A stretch of 64,000 bases of DNA from Candidatus Colivivens caballi. Its GTDB lineage: Bacteria; Bacteroidota; Bacteroidia; Bacteroidales; Bacteroidaceae. Where the stretch lies: the NCBI GenBank assembly GCA_018065565.1, contig JAGHSZ010000007.1:1-64000 (forward strand), written 5' to 3'. Below are positions 35,361 to 43,636 of this stretch, in pieces. Within the stretch, counting starts at the first letter, position 1. Every line of letters starts with the position of its first letter. Position numbers and translations under genes: made by a program. The notes below the pieces were generated by a model. That model saw only the letters and a program-made list of their open reading frames with translations, was not told the DNA's origin and did not search any database.

Positions 35361-35478
35361 GTTTCGCAAGGCTCAATATCTACCAAAATGCCTTGTAGGT
35401 TCTGAGTATGCGAAGAACCGATTAGTAGCCCGAAAGGGCGATTCGTAACGAAGTGGTTCGTAGCGAAGCGATTAGTTA
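35361..35478 (+). repeat. right flanking repeat of the M13 gene
   Basis: The first ~60 bases closely match 33157-33217. The following modules GTAGCCCGAAAGGGCGATTC, AACGAAGTGGTTCGTAG and GTAGCGAAGCGATTAG recur in the left copy, but with the outer two in swapped order. Confidence 0.75.
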
Positions 35479-35484
35479 ACAAAA

Positions 35485-35516
35485 CAAGCCCTCCCGGAGA
35501 AATCCGAGAGGGCTTG
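35485..35516 (+). terminator. bidirectional terminator between the M13 gene and ftsZ
   Basis: CAAGCCCTC pairs with GAGGGCTTG, and an inner CGGA/TCCG stem is closed by a GAAA tetraloop. It sits between the convergent M13 gene and ftsZ; T tracts are short. Confidence 0.75.
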
Positions 35517-35551
35517 CTCGTTAGTGTTAGTATGTGTGGCGTGTCTGCCGT

Positions 35552-36838
35552 TTAGTTTGCTTTGCTTTCAGCAACAAACGAACGCTCGTCGAACAGACGG
35601 ATGTCTTCGCGGCGGCGCTTGTATGTAGGCGATGATTCCACCATGCTGATGATGTCGTCGTTGTCGAGGTCTTCATCCTTGAAGATATAGGTGTAGGTAG
35701 GGCGGTTTTTGAGGGTGCCGTTGCCTTCGTTGCCGTAGATGCTGATGCGTCGCAGTTCTCTTTCGATTTCCTTGGCGTTGCGCTCGGCTTCGCGTTCCTG
35801 CTCTTCCTCTGTGAGTTTCCGCATACGTTCCTTCATCTCGCTGGAATCGATGTTCTGCACGCCAAAGCCAGTGGCAAGGATTGTGACCTTTACCTTGTCG
35901 CCGAGTGTTGGGTCGTTGCTCAGTCCCCACTTCGTATCGACGATGTCGCTGGTCTGCATCTTGCTCATGAACTCGTAGATTTCGTTCATTTCGTCCATCA
36001 TGAGGCCCTGCTTGCCGTCTTCGCCCCCGTTGAAGGAAAGGTAGAGAAGGAACTTCTTGGAGTTATATACATCGTTGTTGTTGAGCAGTGGCGAATGGAG
36101 CGCGTCGTTGATGGCCTTGGTGATGCGGTAGTCGCCGCTGCCGTAGCCTGTGCTCATGATGGCAACACCACCGTTGGTGAGTACGGTGCACACATCTTTG
36201 AAGTCGAGGTTGATGATGCCGCGCATGGTGATGATTTCAGCGATGCTCCGTGCTGCGTTGCAGAGTGTGTCGTCGGCTTTGGCAAAGGCGTTGAGCAATG
36301 ACAGGTCGGGATAGATTTCGCGAAGACGCTCGTTGTTGATGACAAGCAGTGCATCGACATTCTTGCTCATTTCCTCAACTCCGTCGAGGGCCTTGTCAAT
36401 CTTCCTTATACCTTCAAAGCGGAACGGTATGGTGACGATGCCGACGGTGAGTATGCCCATATCCTTTGCAATCTTTGCCACGACAGGACCTGCGCCGGTT
36501 CCGGTGCCTCCACCCATGCCGGCAGTGATGAATGCCATCCTGGTGCCGTCGCTGAGTGCTTCTTCGATTTTCTGGCGTGACTCCTCGGCTGCGCTGCGTC
36601 CTGCTTCGGGATTGTTGCCAGCGCCGAGGCCGTCGTCCCCAATTTGAAGTTTGTTAGGGACTCTGGAGTCGGTGAGTGCCTTGCTGTCGGTGTTGCATAC
36701 GAGGAAGGTGACATCGTGGATGCCTTTGTCGTACATGCTGTTGACTGCGTTGCAGCCTCCGCCACCTACGCCAATCACTTTGATTATGCTGGAGTTCCCC
36801 TGTGGAAACTTGAACTGTATGTCGTTGTCGTCAAACAT
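35552..36838 (-). CDS. ftsZ: cell division GTPase FtsZ
   Basis: The tubulin-like GTPase that forms the Z-ring. The 428-residue protein has the N-terminal GVGGGGCNAVNSM segment, the tubulin signature GGGTGTGAGPV near 107-117, and the T7-loop NLDFKDV with catalytic Asp near 215. The C-terminal ~110 residues are a charged variable linker (EEEQEREAERNAKEIEREL) and a basic tail. It is the last gene of the dcw cluster, 116 bases after ftsA, with a terminator beyond its stop. Confidence 0.98.
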   Translation of the reverse strand: MFDDNDIQFKFPQGNSSIIKVIGVGGGGCNAVNSMYDKGIHDVTFLVCNTDSKALTDSRVPNKLQIGDDGLGAGNNPEAGRSAAEESRQKIEEALSDGTRMAFITAGMGGGTGTGAGPVVAKIAKDMGILTVGIVTIPFRFEGIRKIDKALDGVEEMSKNVDALLVINNERLREIYPDLSLLNAFAKADDTLCNAARSIAEIITMRGIINLDFKDVCTVLTNGGVAIMSTGYGSGDYRITKAINDALHSPLLNNNDVYNSKKFLLYLSFNGGEDGKQGLMMDEMNEIYEFMSKMQTSDIVDTKWGLSNDPTLGDKVKVTILATGFGVQNIDSSEMKERMRKLTEEEQEREAERNAKEIERELRRISIYGNEGNGTLKNRPTYTYIFKDEDLDNDDIISMVESSPTYKRRREDIRLFDERSFVAESKAN

Positions 36839-36954
36839 ATGTATTGGTCAATTATTTGAATTGAAAACTGTGGACTTCGAAATGTGTATTGAATGATTTG
36901 AGTGTGCTGCTGAACTATGTGCCGTTGCGAATGACAGTGGCGCTGTGTGTGCTC

Positions 36955-38577
36955 TTATTCGTTGTTGAGCAGGTCGTTCAGATAGCGTCCGATGCGTGAA
37001 AGGATGTTGTTGTCCTTCTTCGCCTTCTCGAGTGTGTCGGAGAGTTCCAGACGGATGGCGTCGCGCTTGGCAATGAGTTCGTCGGCTTCGCGTACTGCTT
37101 GCTTGAACTTGTCCTTGCCGGTGAGCAGTGCTGTCTGTGCTTTCAGTTCGTCAGGGTCGATGAGGTTGTCGCATTCGGTGATAAGTTCTTCGGCTGCTGT
37201 CCAGCGGCTCTTGATTGAGCTGTCCTCTTCGATGTTCTTCTTGCTGTGCTGCATTTTCAGGATAATGTTGCGCAGACTCTCTTTGGTGTCTTCGAGCTTT
37301 GCCAGTGCCTCGTCTTCCTCTTTGTGCATCTCGGCAGCCTGTTCCTTGTTGACCTGAATCTGCTTGTCGCGCTCGCGGTCAGAGAAAATGTCAGGACCCG
37401 AGTAGTTGTCGCCAGCGCAGTTTTCGGTGCCTGCGAGCAGGAGTGAAAGCAGGGTGGTGTTGGCTGGACTCTCGATGTTGAGGTTAGTGAGGGTGCTGTT
37501 CTTGATGACTGGTGTGATGACCTTGCGGGCAATGCGCACCTTGTCGATGCCAAGCACGGCGGCACACGACTTGTCGATGTTCTTGATGCTGGCTCCGCTT
37601 CCTGTGACGATGATGCCGCCGATGAGTTGGTCAACAAAGTCATTCTTGTTGAGCTGACTCTTCACATTACGCATGATTTCGTTGAAGCGGGCATATATGA
37701 TGTGGCGAATCATTGGCACTTCGATGTCGAGTCCGTCGGCGGTGTTGTAGATTTCAGGTGTCTCTGAATCGTAGTCAACATCCTCGATGATGGCATTTGC
37801 GTATTTCACGAAGAGCTGTTCTGCCTCGGACTGCTGAATCTGTTCGGAGCAGAGATCCTGTATGATGTTGTTGGTGCCGAGCGGAATGGTGACAACCTGA
37901 CGCACGATGTTGCTTTTCAGCACAACGATTGAGGTGGTGCCTGCTCCGAAGTAAATGAGTGCGCAGCCCGAGCGCTTTTCTGTGTCGGTCAGTACATTGT
38001 TTGCCACTTCAAATGCAGTGAGCTTGTAGTCGGCGATGTTGAGCCCGAGGTTTTCGAATGTGGTGTTGACATTCTGTTTCAGACGGTGGTTGGCCACGAT
38101 GTTGAGGAACTTGCCCTCGATGTTTGTGCCCATAATGCCGACAGGGTCAACCACAGCGGCATTGGTATCGACCACAAAGTCCTGGGTGAAGTAGGCGATG
38201 AGTTCGCTGTCGTCGAGTGTAATTTCGTGGCTTTCATCCGTGATGGAGTCGATGTGCTGCTGGTTGATGTATGTCGGTGTGAGCATGTTGCGCTTCACCA
38301 CGGTGTTGATTGAACGAACAGATTGTCCGCCAAGGCCAATGTACACGCATGTGATGTTCTGCTTGAGGGTGCTTTCCAATTTGCCGATGACATTGCGTAT
38401 GCTCTGCGTGGTCTTCTCAATGTTGTACACGATTCCACGCTTGATGCAGTCGGTGGTGCGGTCTTCGGCATACGCTACAACCTGCATCGTACCGTCCTTC
38501 ATCTTACCGGCAATGCCTGCGATTCGTGACGAACCGAGTTCGATGGCTACGATGATAGATTCTCTGTTCTCGTTCAT
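36955..38577 (-). CDS. ftsA: cell division protein FtsA with long C-terminal coiled-coil-like extension
   Basis: An actin-like protein that tethers FtsZ to the membrane. Residues ~1-390 hold the actin fold with the SHS2 (1C) insertion: IIVAIELGSSRIAGIAG at the start, YFGAGTTSIVVL near 208 and GGIIVTGSGASIKNI near 322. Residues ~395-540 are an extra Lys/Glu/Asp-rich helical region ending in LSRIGRYLNDLLNNE, an amphipathic membrane-binding helix. At 540 residues it is ~120 longer than E. coli FtsA. It lies 25 bases after ftsQ in the cluster. Confidence 0.96.
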   Translation of the reverse strand: MNENRESIIVAIELGSSRIAGIAGKMKDGTMQVVAYAEDRTTDCIKRGIVYNIEKTTQSIRNVIGKLESTLKQNITCVYIGLGGQSVRSINTVVKRNMLTPTYINQQHIDSITDESHEITLDDSELIAYFTQDFVVDTNAAVVDPVGIMGTNIEGKFLNIVANHRLKQNVNTTFENLGLNIADYKLTAFEVANNVLTDTEKRSGCALIYFGAGTTSIVVLKSNIVRQVVTIPLGTNNIIQDLCSEQIQQSEAEQLFVKYANAIIEDVDYDSETPEIYNTADGLDIEVPMIRHIIYARFNEIMRNVKSQLNKNDFVDQLIGGIIVTGSGASIKNIDKSCAAVLGIDKVRIARKVITPVIKNSTLTNLNIESPANTTLLSLLLAGTENCAGDNYSGPDIFSDRERDKQIQVNKEQAAEMHKEEDEALAKLEDTKESLRNIILKMQHSKKNIEEDSSIKSRWTAAEELITECDNLIDPDELKAQTALLTGKDKFKQAVREADELIAKRDAIRLELSDTLEKAKKDNNILSRIGRYLNDLLNNE

Positions 38578-38602
38578 ATTGTATCAATAGATTTATTTCG
38601 AT

Positions 38603-39364
38603 TTATTTCGTTTTCTTGCAAATGACTTGGTTATCGTATTCAAGGTCGATGTGTGAGTACTTGTTCCATCCCACGGAGGTCAGTCCATCCTTGTAGAATG
38701 TTTTCAGCCGTTCAAGTTTCTTGGCATAGTTCTCGATGCTTCCCAGGTGTATCTGCTGCTGGCCAACGCGTGGGACAAGGTCGATGTCGGGTTGCTTGCC
38801 TGGCTCTTTCTTGACATAAATCTGCTCAATCTGGCTGTTAAGGAACTCGTCCTCGACGATGTATGCTCCGATGTAGCACAGGCATTTGGTTGCGAACTGC
38901 TGGTCGATGTTGCCTGTTGCCACTGGCAGGTTGGCAGGGTAGTCGGTGTTGTGGATGATTCCACCGTCGGCATCGACATAGTAGCCTTGTTTGTTGTCGG
39001 GCAGTATGTAGAGCACTGGTGTGCGCTGTGTGACATCAATGACAACTTTGCAGTTTGCAGTCTTGTAGCAGTTTATGGCAGCGATGAACTGGTCCTTCTT
39101 CATTGTGTCAATAATCTTGCGTACTGACACATCTTTCAGATACTGTCCCTTGGGATAGACTCCACCTTGGTGCAGTTCGTCCTCGATGCGCTTGCTGGTG
39201 AGAAATGGCGCATCGTCGGCACCCTGGATGTTGATGACCAGTTCGGTGCATCGCTCGTCGGACTTGCTGCTCTTGGGTGATGCCATTGCATACACAATGT
39301 AGGCTGCAATGGCTATGAACAGCACTGCAACCATGGTTATCTGTATGCTTTTGTTGAATTTCAT
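38603..39364 (-). CDS. ftsQ: cell division protein FtsQ-like
   Basis: A single-pass inner-membrane divisome protein. The 253-residue protein has a short cytoplasmic start, one helix at about 11-28 (MVAVLFIAIAAYIVYAM), and a periplasmic POTRA-like domain followed by a beta domain (YLKDVSVRKIIDTMKK; VDADGGIIHNT; YIDLE-like end). Position between murC and ftsA identifies it more firmly than sequence does. Its start overlaps the murC end by 4 bases. Confidence 0.88.
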   Translation of the reverse strand: MKFNKSIQITMVAVLFIAIAAYIVYAMASPKSSKSDERCTELVINIQGADDAPFLTSKRIEDELHQGGVYPKGQYLKDVSVRKIIDTMKKDQFIAAINCYKTANCKVVIDVTQRTPVLYILPDNKQGYYVDADGGIIHNTDYPANLPVATGNIDQQFATKCLCYIGAYIVEDEFLNSQIEQIYVKKEPGKQPDIDLVPRVGQQQIHLGSIENYAKKLERLKTFYKDGLTSVGWNKYSHIDLEYDNQVICKKTK

Positions 39365-40731
39365 CTTTTAAGTAATTCCTTTGTTATCTGTGGAACATAG
39401 TTCTCCAGGTCGCCGGCACCGAGGGTGATGAGGACATCAAAGTCGCCTGTGCTGACATAGTCCATGACATCGACCTTCTGTATGAGTTTGCGGCTGATGC
39501 CCGGGCGCAGGTTGTCATAGATGAGCTGGCTGGTGACGCCTTCGATTGGCAACTCGCGTGCTGGATAGATTTCGGTGAGCACCACCTCGTCGAGCAGCGA
39601 CAGACTGTTTGCGAAGTCGCGGTAGAAGTCGCGTGTACGAGTGTAGAGGTGTGGCTGGAATATGGCGGCAATCTTCTTGTCCGGGTAGATGTCGCGTATG
39701 CTTCGGACGCTCTGCTCGATTTCGTTTGGATGGTGGGCATAGTCGCTGAGATAGACTATGCGGTCGTTCTTTATCTTGAAGTCGAAACGGCGGTCAACTC
39801 CGCGGAATGTCTTCATGCCTTCGCGCAGTTCTTCTTCTGTCGCACCATTGAGCCATGCCAGTGCCATGGCTGCTATGCCGTTTTCGATGTTGATGCTTAC
39901 TGGCACACCGAGCTGTATGTCGCGGATGACACTGTCAGGTGTGACGAAGTCGAAGATGATTTCACCGCCACCGATGCGTATGTTCTCTGCATGGAAGTCG
40001 CCTTCGTTGCGTGAATATTCGTATGTGCGTACACCTTCCTGCACATCGACTTTCATCTCTAATCCCTTGTGTATGATGAGTGCGCCGCCTGGCTGAATGA
40101 GCGTAGTGTAGTGACGGAACGATTCAAGGTATGCTTCCTTGGTGCCATAGATGTCGAGGTGGTCGGGGTCGGTGGCTGTGATGACACTCATGTATGGGCG
40201 GAGATGGTGGAACGAACGGTCGAACTCGTCGGCTTCAATCACGACGAAGTCGCTCTTCTCTGAAAGGATGTAGTTGGTGCCGTAGTTCTTTGAGATTCCA
40301 CCCAAAAATGCGTTGCAGTCGATGTGTGACTGGTGCAGCAAGTGTGCTGCCATGGTGGATGTGGTGGTCTTGCCATGAGTACCTGCTACGCAAAGGCCCC
40401 TGAGCTGGTTGGTCAGCAGTCCGAGCACCTGTGCACGTTTCTGTATGTCGAAGCCGTTCTGACGGAAATAGCACAGTTCGGTGTGGTCGGCAGGGATGGC
40501 AGGTGTGTAAACAATGAGTGTGGATTCAGCTTGCTTGAAACACTGAGGAATGGTGTCAACATTGTCCTCGTAGTGAATCTGTGCGCCTTCCTTGATAAGT
40601 TGTTCGGTGAGGTCGGATGGTGTACGGTCGTATCCTCCGACATTATATCCTTTTTGCAGGAAATAGCGCAGGATGGCACTCATGCCGATGCCACCGGCTC
40701 CTACAAAATATATTGATTTCAGTTCTTTCAT
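39361..40731 (-). CDS. murC: UDP-N-acetylmuramate--L-alanine ligase
   Basis: Adds L-alanine to UDP-MurNAc, the first amino acid of the peptidoglycan stem. The start MKELKSIYFVGAGGIGMSA gives 456 residues; the open frame extends 9 codons further. The N-terminal nucleotide fold is GAGGIGMSA, the ATP loop is AGTHGKTTTSTM near 110, and the central EADEFDRSFHHL is family-typical. Overlap with ftsQ by 4 bases and a 112-base gap after murG place it in the dcw transcript. Confidence 0.97.
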   Translation of the reverse strand: MKELKSIYFVGAGGIGMSAILRYFLQKGYNVGGYDRTPSDLTEQLIKEGAQIHYEDNVDTIPQCFKQAESTLIVYTPAIPADHTELCYFRQNGFDIQKRAQVLGLLTNQLRGLCVAGTHGKTTTSTMAAHLLHQSHIDCNAFLGGISKNYGTNYILSEKSDFVVIEADEFDRSFHHLRPYMSVITATDPDHLDIYGTKEAYLESFRHYTTLIQPGGALIIHKGLEMKVDVQEGVRTYEYSRNEGDFHAENIRIGGGEIIFDFVTPDSVIRDIQLGVPVSINIENGIAAMALAWLNGATEEELREGMKTFRGVDRRFDFKIKNDRIVYLSDYAHHPNEIEQSVRSIRDIYPDKKIAAIFQPHLYTRTRDFYRDFANSLSLLDEVVLTEIYPARELPIEGVTSQLIYDNLRPGISRKLIQKVDVMDYVSTGDFDVLITLGAGDLENYVPQITKELLKR

Positions 40732-40843
40732 TATGTGTTGTGAGTATGCGGCGAACATGACATCTGATGGACAACTGGTGCGTGTCGGTTTGTACCTGAT
40801 GGATGCATATCAGCACCGTTTAAGTGTCGTTCGCCTTGTGAAA

Positions 40844-41953
40844 TTATTTGTTGTCTGCCAGTTTCAGCACTTCTTCTGCGATGATTCGTGCAGAGTCGGG
40901 CAATGCCAGTTTCTTGATGTTGTGACTGAGTGATGACAGTTTACATTCGTTGTTGACGGTTTCGATGGCAAGGTTGATGAGTGTGTCGCGTGCATCGATG
41001 TCGCGGACGAAGAGTGCGGCATCCTTGCTTGAAAGTGCCATTGCGTTCTTTGTCTGGTGGTCTTCTGCCACATTAGGTGATGGCACCAGTATGCATGGTT
41101 TGCCGAGCAGGCACAGTTCGCTGATGCTGCTTGCTCCGGCGCGTGACACAACGATGTCGGCAGCGGCATAGGCTTCGTCCATGTTGCTGATGAAGTCTGT
41201 GACTTTGAGGTTTGGCACTTTTGGTGCATCAGCGATGGCTGCTTGTATGTTCTTGCTGTAATATTTGCCGGTCTGCCACAGTATCTGCACTTCGCTGTTG
41301 CGGATGTCGTCAAGGTGTGTGAGCACACTTTCGTTGAGGGTGCGTGCGCCAAGACTGCCTCCGATGATGAGGATTACAGGGTGCTGAGGGTCGAAACCGA
41401 ACTTGCGGACTGCTTCGTCGTGGTGAATGTTCTCCGACAGGAGTGACTGACGGACAGGGTTGCCTGTCATCATGATTTTCTCTTTGGGGAAGAACCGTTC
41501 CATGCCTTCGTATGCCACACATATTTTCTGTGCTGAACTTGCCAGCAGCTTGTTGGTGACACCTGCATATGAGTTCTGTTCCTGAATGAGCGTCGGGATG
41601 CCCATCTTTGCTGCAATCTTCAATGTAGGTCCGCTGGCATAGCCGCCTACACCGACAACAGCCTGTGGCTTGAACTCCTTGATTATGCTTTTCGCCATGC
41701 GCTGGCTTTTCAGTATCTTGAACAGTACCTTGATGTTTGCAAATGGGTTCTTGCGGTTGAATCCAGCAATAGGTAAACCTTTGATTTCGTAACCTGCTTC
41801 AGGCACACGGGTCATCTCCATTCGTCCCTGTGCACCGACGAACAGTATCTTTGCATCTGGGCGGATTGCCTTTATGGCATTGGCAATAGATATTGCAGGA
41901 AAGATGTGTCCACCTGTTCCTCCTCCGCTTACTATGATTCTTGTTTGTTCCAT
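40844..41953 (-). CDS. murG: UDP-GlcNAc:lipid I transferase MurG
   Basis: Adds GlcNAc to lipid I at the inner face of the membrane to give lipid II. The 369-residue GT28 enzyme has SGGGTGGHIFPA (9-20), VGGYASGPTLKIA near 101, the GGSLGARTLN loop near 196 and a donor-binding SRAGASSISEL near 272. A promoter-like TAAATTTG ends only 7 bases before the start codon, so an internal promoter with almost no leader is possible. Confidence 0.97.
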   Translation of the reverse strand: MEQTRIIVSGGGTGGHIFPAISIANAIKAIRPDAKILFVGAQGRMEMTRVPEAGYEIKGLPIAGFNRKNPFANIKVLFKILKSQRMAKSIIKEFKPQAVVGVGGYASGPTLKIAAKMGIPTLIQEQNSYAGVTNKLLASSAQKICVAYEGMERFFPKEKIMMTGNPVRQSLLSENIHHDEAVRKFGFDPQHPVILIIGGSLGARTLNESVLTHLDDIRNSEVQILWQTGKYYSKNIQAAIADAPKVPNLKVTDFISNMDEAYAAADIVVSRAGASSISELCLLGKPCILVPSPNVAEDHQTKNAMALSSKDAALFVRDIDARDTLINLAIETVNNECKLSSLSHNIKKLALPDSARIIAEEVLKLADNK

Positions 41954-41960
41954 ATCTGCG

Positions 41961-41968
41961 CAAATTTA
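41961..41968 (-). promoter_or_regulatory. possible internal promoter before murG
   Basis: On the minus strand TAAATTTG (41968-41961), with a CTTG 20 bases upstream, ending 7 bases before the murG start. It would give a very short or absent leader. Confidence 0.45.
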
Positions 41969-42137
41969 CGGTTTTTATTGATTCTATGCAAGCAAATATT
42001 TAGTTTTCTACACATTGCGACCGAAAGTTGACTGTAAACTGCTCGGTTTTTATGTAATGGACTTATGTGTTTAACCCATTGCCGGGTGTTCTTGGACCAT
42101 TGCGTTGTGTATGCTCAGGTCATTGTGCTGTGTATGC

Positions 42138-43436
42138 TTATTCCATTCCCTCGCTGCTGAAATACTCGTCAGTCTCGTTGCTGCTGATGGCTTCGGCTGG
42201 TTCTGCCTTTGTCTCGCTGACCTTGTCGGCATAGCGGCTAATGCTGAGGATGATGCCGAAATAACAGCATGTAATCAGTATGGATGTACCACCACGGCTG
42301 ATGAGTGGCAGTGGTTGTCCAGTGACTGGGAACATGCCGACGGCAACGCCCATGTTGATGAGTGCTTGCAGTACCAGGATGATGGATATGCCCATGACAA
42401 GGAATGCAGGGAAGAACTTGTCGCACTTCTGTGCAATGCGGCTGGCACGGATGAGCAGCACGATGAACAGCAGAATGACCACAATGCCTCCGACGAGCCC
42501 TGTCTCTTCAACGATGATGCAGTAGATGAAGTCCGATTCGGCATGTGACAGGAAGTCGCGCTGAATGCTGTTGCCTGGACCCAGCCCTATGACATTGGAG
42601 TTGGCAATGGCAATTTGTGCGTTGTCCTCTTGCCAGTGGTCTTCGATGCTGTATGTTTTCTCCTCTGCCGCCTCTGCCTCGCTGCCGATGTGGAGTTTGG
42701 CTTCGATGCGGTGCTTCCAAGTCAGTGCACGGCCTCCAAGGTGGCTCACTGCACTCTCAGGGGTGATGATGAGAATGGCGAATGCAATGGCTCCCAATGC
42801 CACGAGAGTCAGCATCATCTTTCCCATGATGTCGCCTGGTATGTTGCCGATGAACATCATGGCTATGGCAACAGTAAACAGGATGGCTGCTGTGGAGAAG
42901 TTTTCTGTAAAAATGAACATAATCATGAAGATGGTCAGTCCCATGCATACCTTAAACGGCAGATAGTGCCCGCCACGCGATGCGGTGACAATGGTCTTGA
43001 TGCCTTTGCGGGTCTTGACTTTGTCCTCGGTCTGCGACTTCGAGAGCACAGCTGCGAGTGTCATGATGAGTGCTCCCTTTGCTATTTCGGATGGCTGGAA
43101 CGACAGCGGACCGAGTTCAATCCATCGGTTGCCGCCGTTGATGCTTGACCCGAAGAACAGCACATACACCAGTAGTATGATTGATATGGGGTAGAGCACA
43201 AACGGGACGAGCATGAAGAGTTTGCACGGAATGCGTGCAATGACCAGTATGAGGATGAGACCCGCGCATAGCAGACCTGCCTGGCGCATCATTGGGTCCC
43301 AGTGGTTGCCTTGTTGATAGGTGAGTGAACTGGAGGCGCTGTAAATTTCGACAAGTGATATCATACAGAGGAAGAAGAACACCATCCATACGACTTTGTC
43401 ACCTTTGAAAAGGTTGTTGCTGATAAGTTTAATCAT
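42138..43436 (-). CDS. ftsW: SEDS-family peptidoglycan polymerase FtsW
   Basis: The division-specific lipid II polymerase. The 432-residue protein has about ten membrane helices; family segments are FQPSEIAKGALIM near 115 (with the SEDS Glu), NSNVIGLGPGNSIQRDFLSHAESDFIYCIIVEE near 280-312, and PLISRGGTSI near 378. A cytoplasmic tail of ~30 residues is Glu/Ser-rich. It is preceded by a 200-base gap after murD containing a strong stem-loop, and followed by a 184-base gap before murG. Confidence 0.96.
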   Translation of the reverse strand: MIKLISNNLFKGDKVVWMVFFFLCMISLVEIYSASSSLTYQQGNHWDPMMRQAGLLCAGLILILVIARIPCKLFMLVPFVLYPISIILLVYVLFFGSSINGGNRWIELGPLSFQPSEIAKGALIMTLAAVLSKSQTEDKVKTRKGIKTIVTASRGGHYLPFKVCMGLTIFMIMFIFTENFSTAAILFTVAIAMMFIGNIPGDIMGKMMLTLVALGAIAFAILIITPESAVSHLGGRALTWKHRIEAKLHIGSEAEAAEEKTYSIEDHWQEDNAQIAIANSNVIGLGPGNSIQRDFLSHAESDFIYCIIVEETGLVGGIVVILLFIVLLIRASRIAQKCDKFFPAFLVMGISIILVLQALINMGVAVGMFPVTGQPLPLISRGGTSILITCCYFGIILSISRYADKVSETKAEPAEAISSNETDEYFSSEGME

Positions 43437-43567
43437 ATTGTGCGAAGTGTTTTGCTAATAGAAGGATAGTTGTTGGGTGTGATTGAATTGCGTTGAAGGA
43501 TATGTATTGCTGTTGTGTGTGAGTCGGTGAGGCGAATGAGTGGAGCGTCGCTGTGAACTGATAAGTG

Positions 43568-43617
43568 GGGCAGTGGCTGTGCGACGGTCTGCAATGTGCC
43601 GTCAGAAGCCACTGCCT
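43568..43617 (-). other. strong stem-loop between murD and ftsW
   Basis: GGCAGTGGCT (43569-43578) pairs with AGCCACTGCC (43607-43616), with an inner GACGG/CCGTC stem. There is no T tract in the direction of transcription, so an mRNA-processing or attenuating element is more likely than a terminator. Confidence 0.6.
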
Positions 43618-43636
43618 CATATTTGTGTTATGGTGT

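Noticed and set aside
43437-43636. Missing small gene (for example a murF remnant) in the murD-ftsW gap
   Set aside because: No ORF with protein-like composition; the gap is dominated by one stem-loop.
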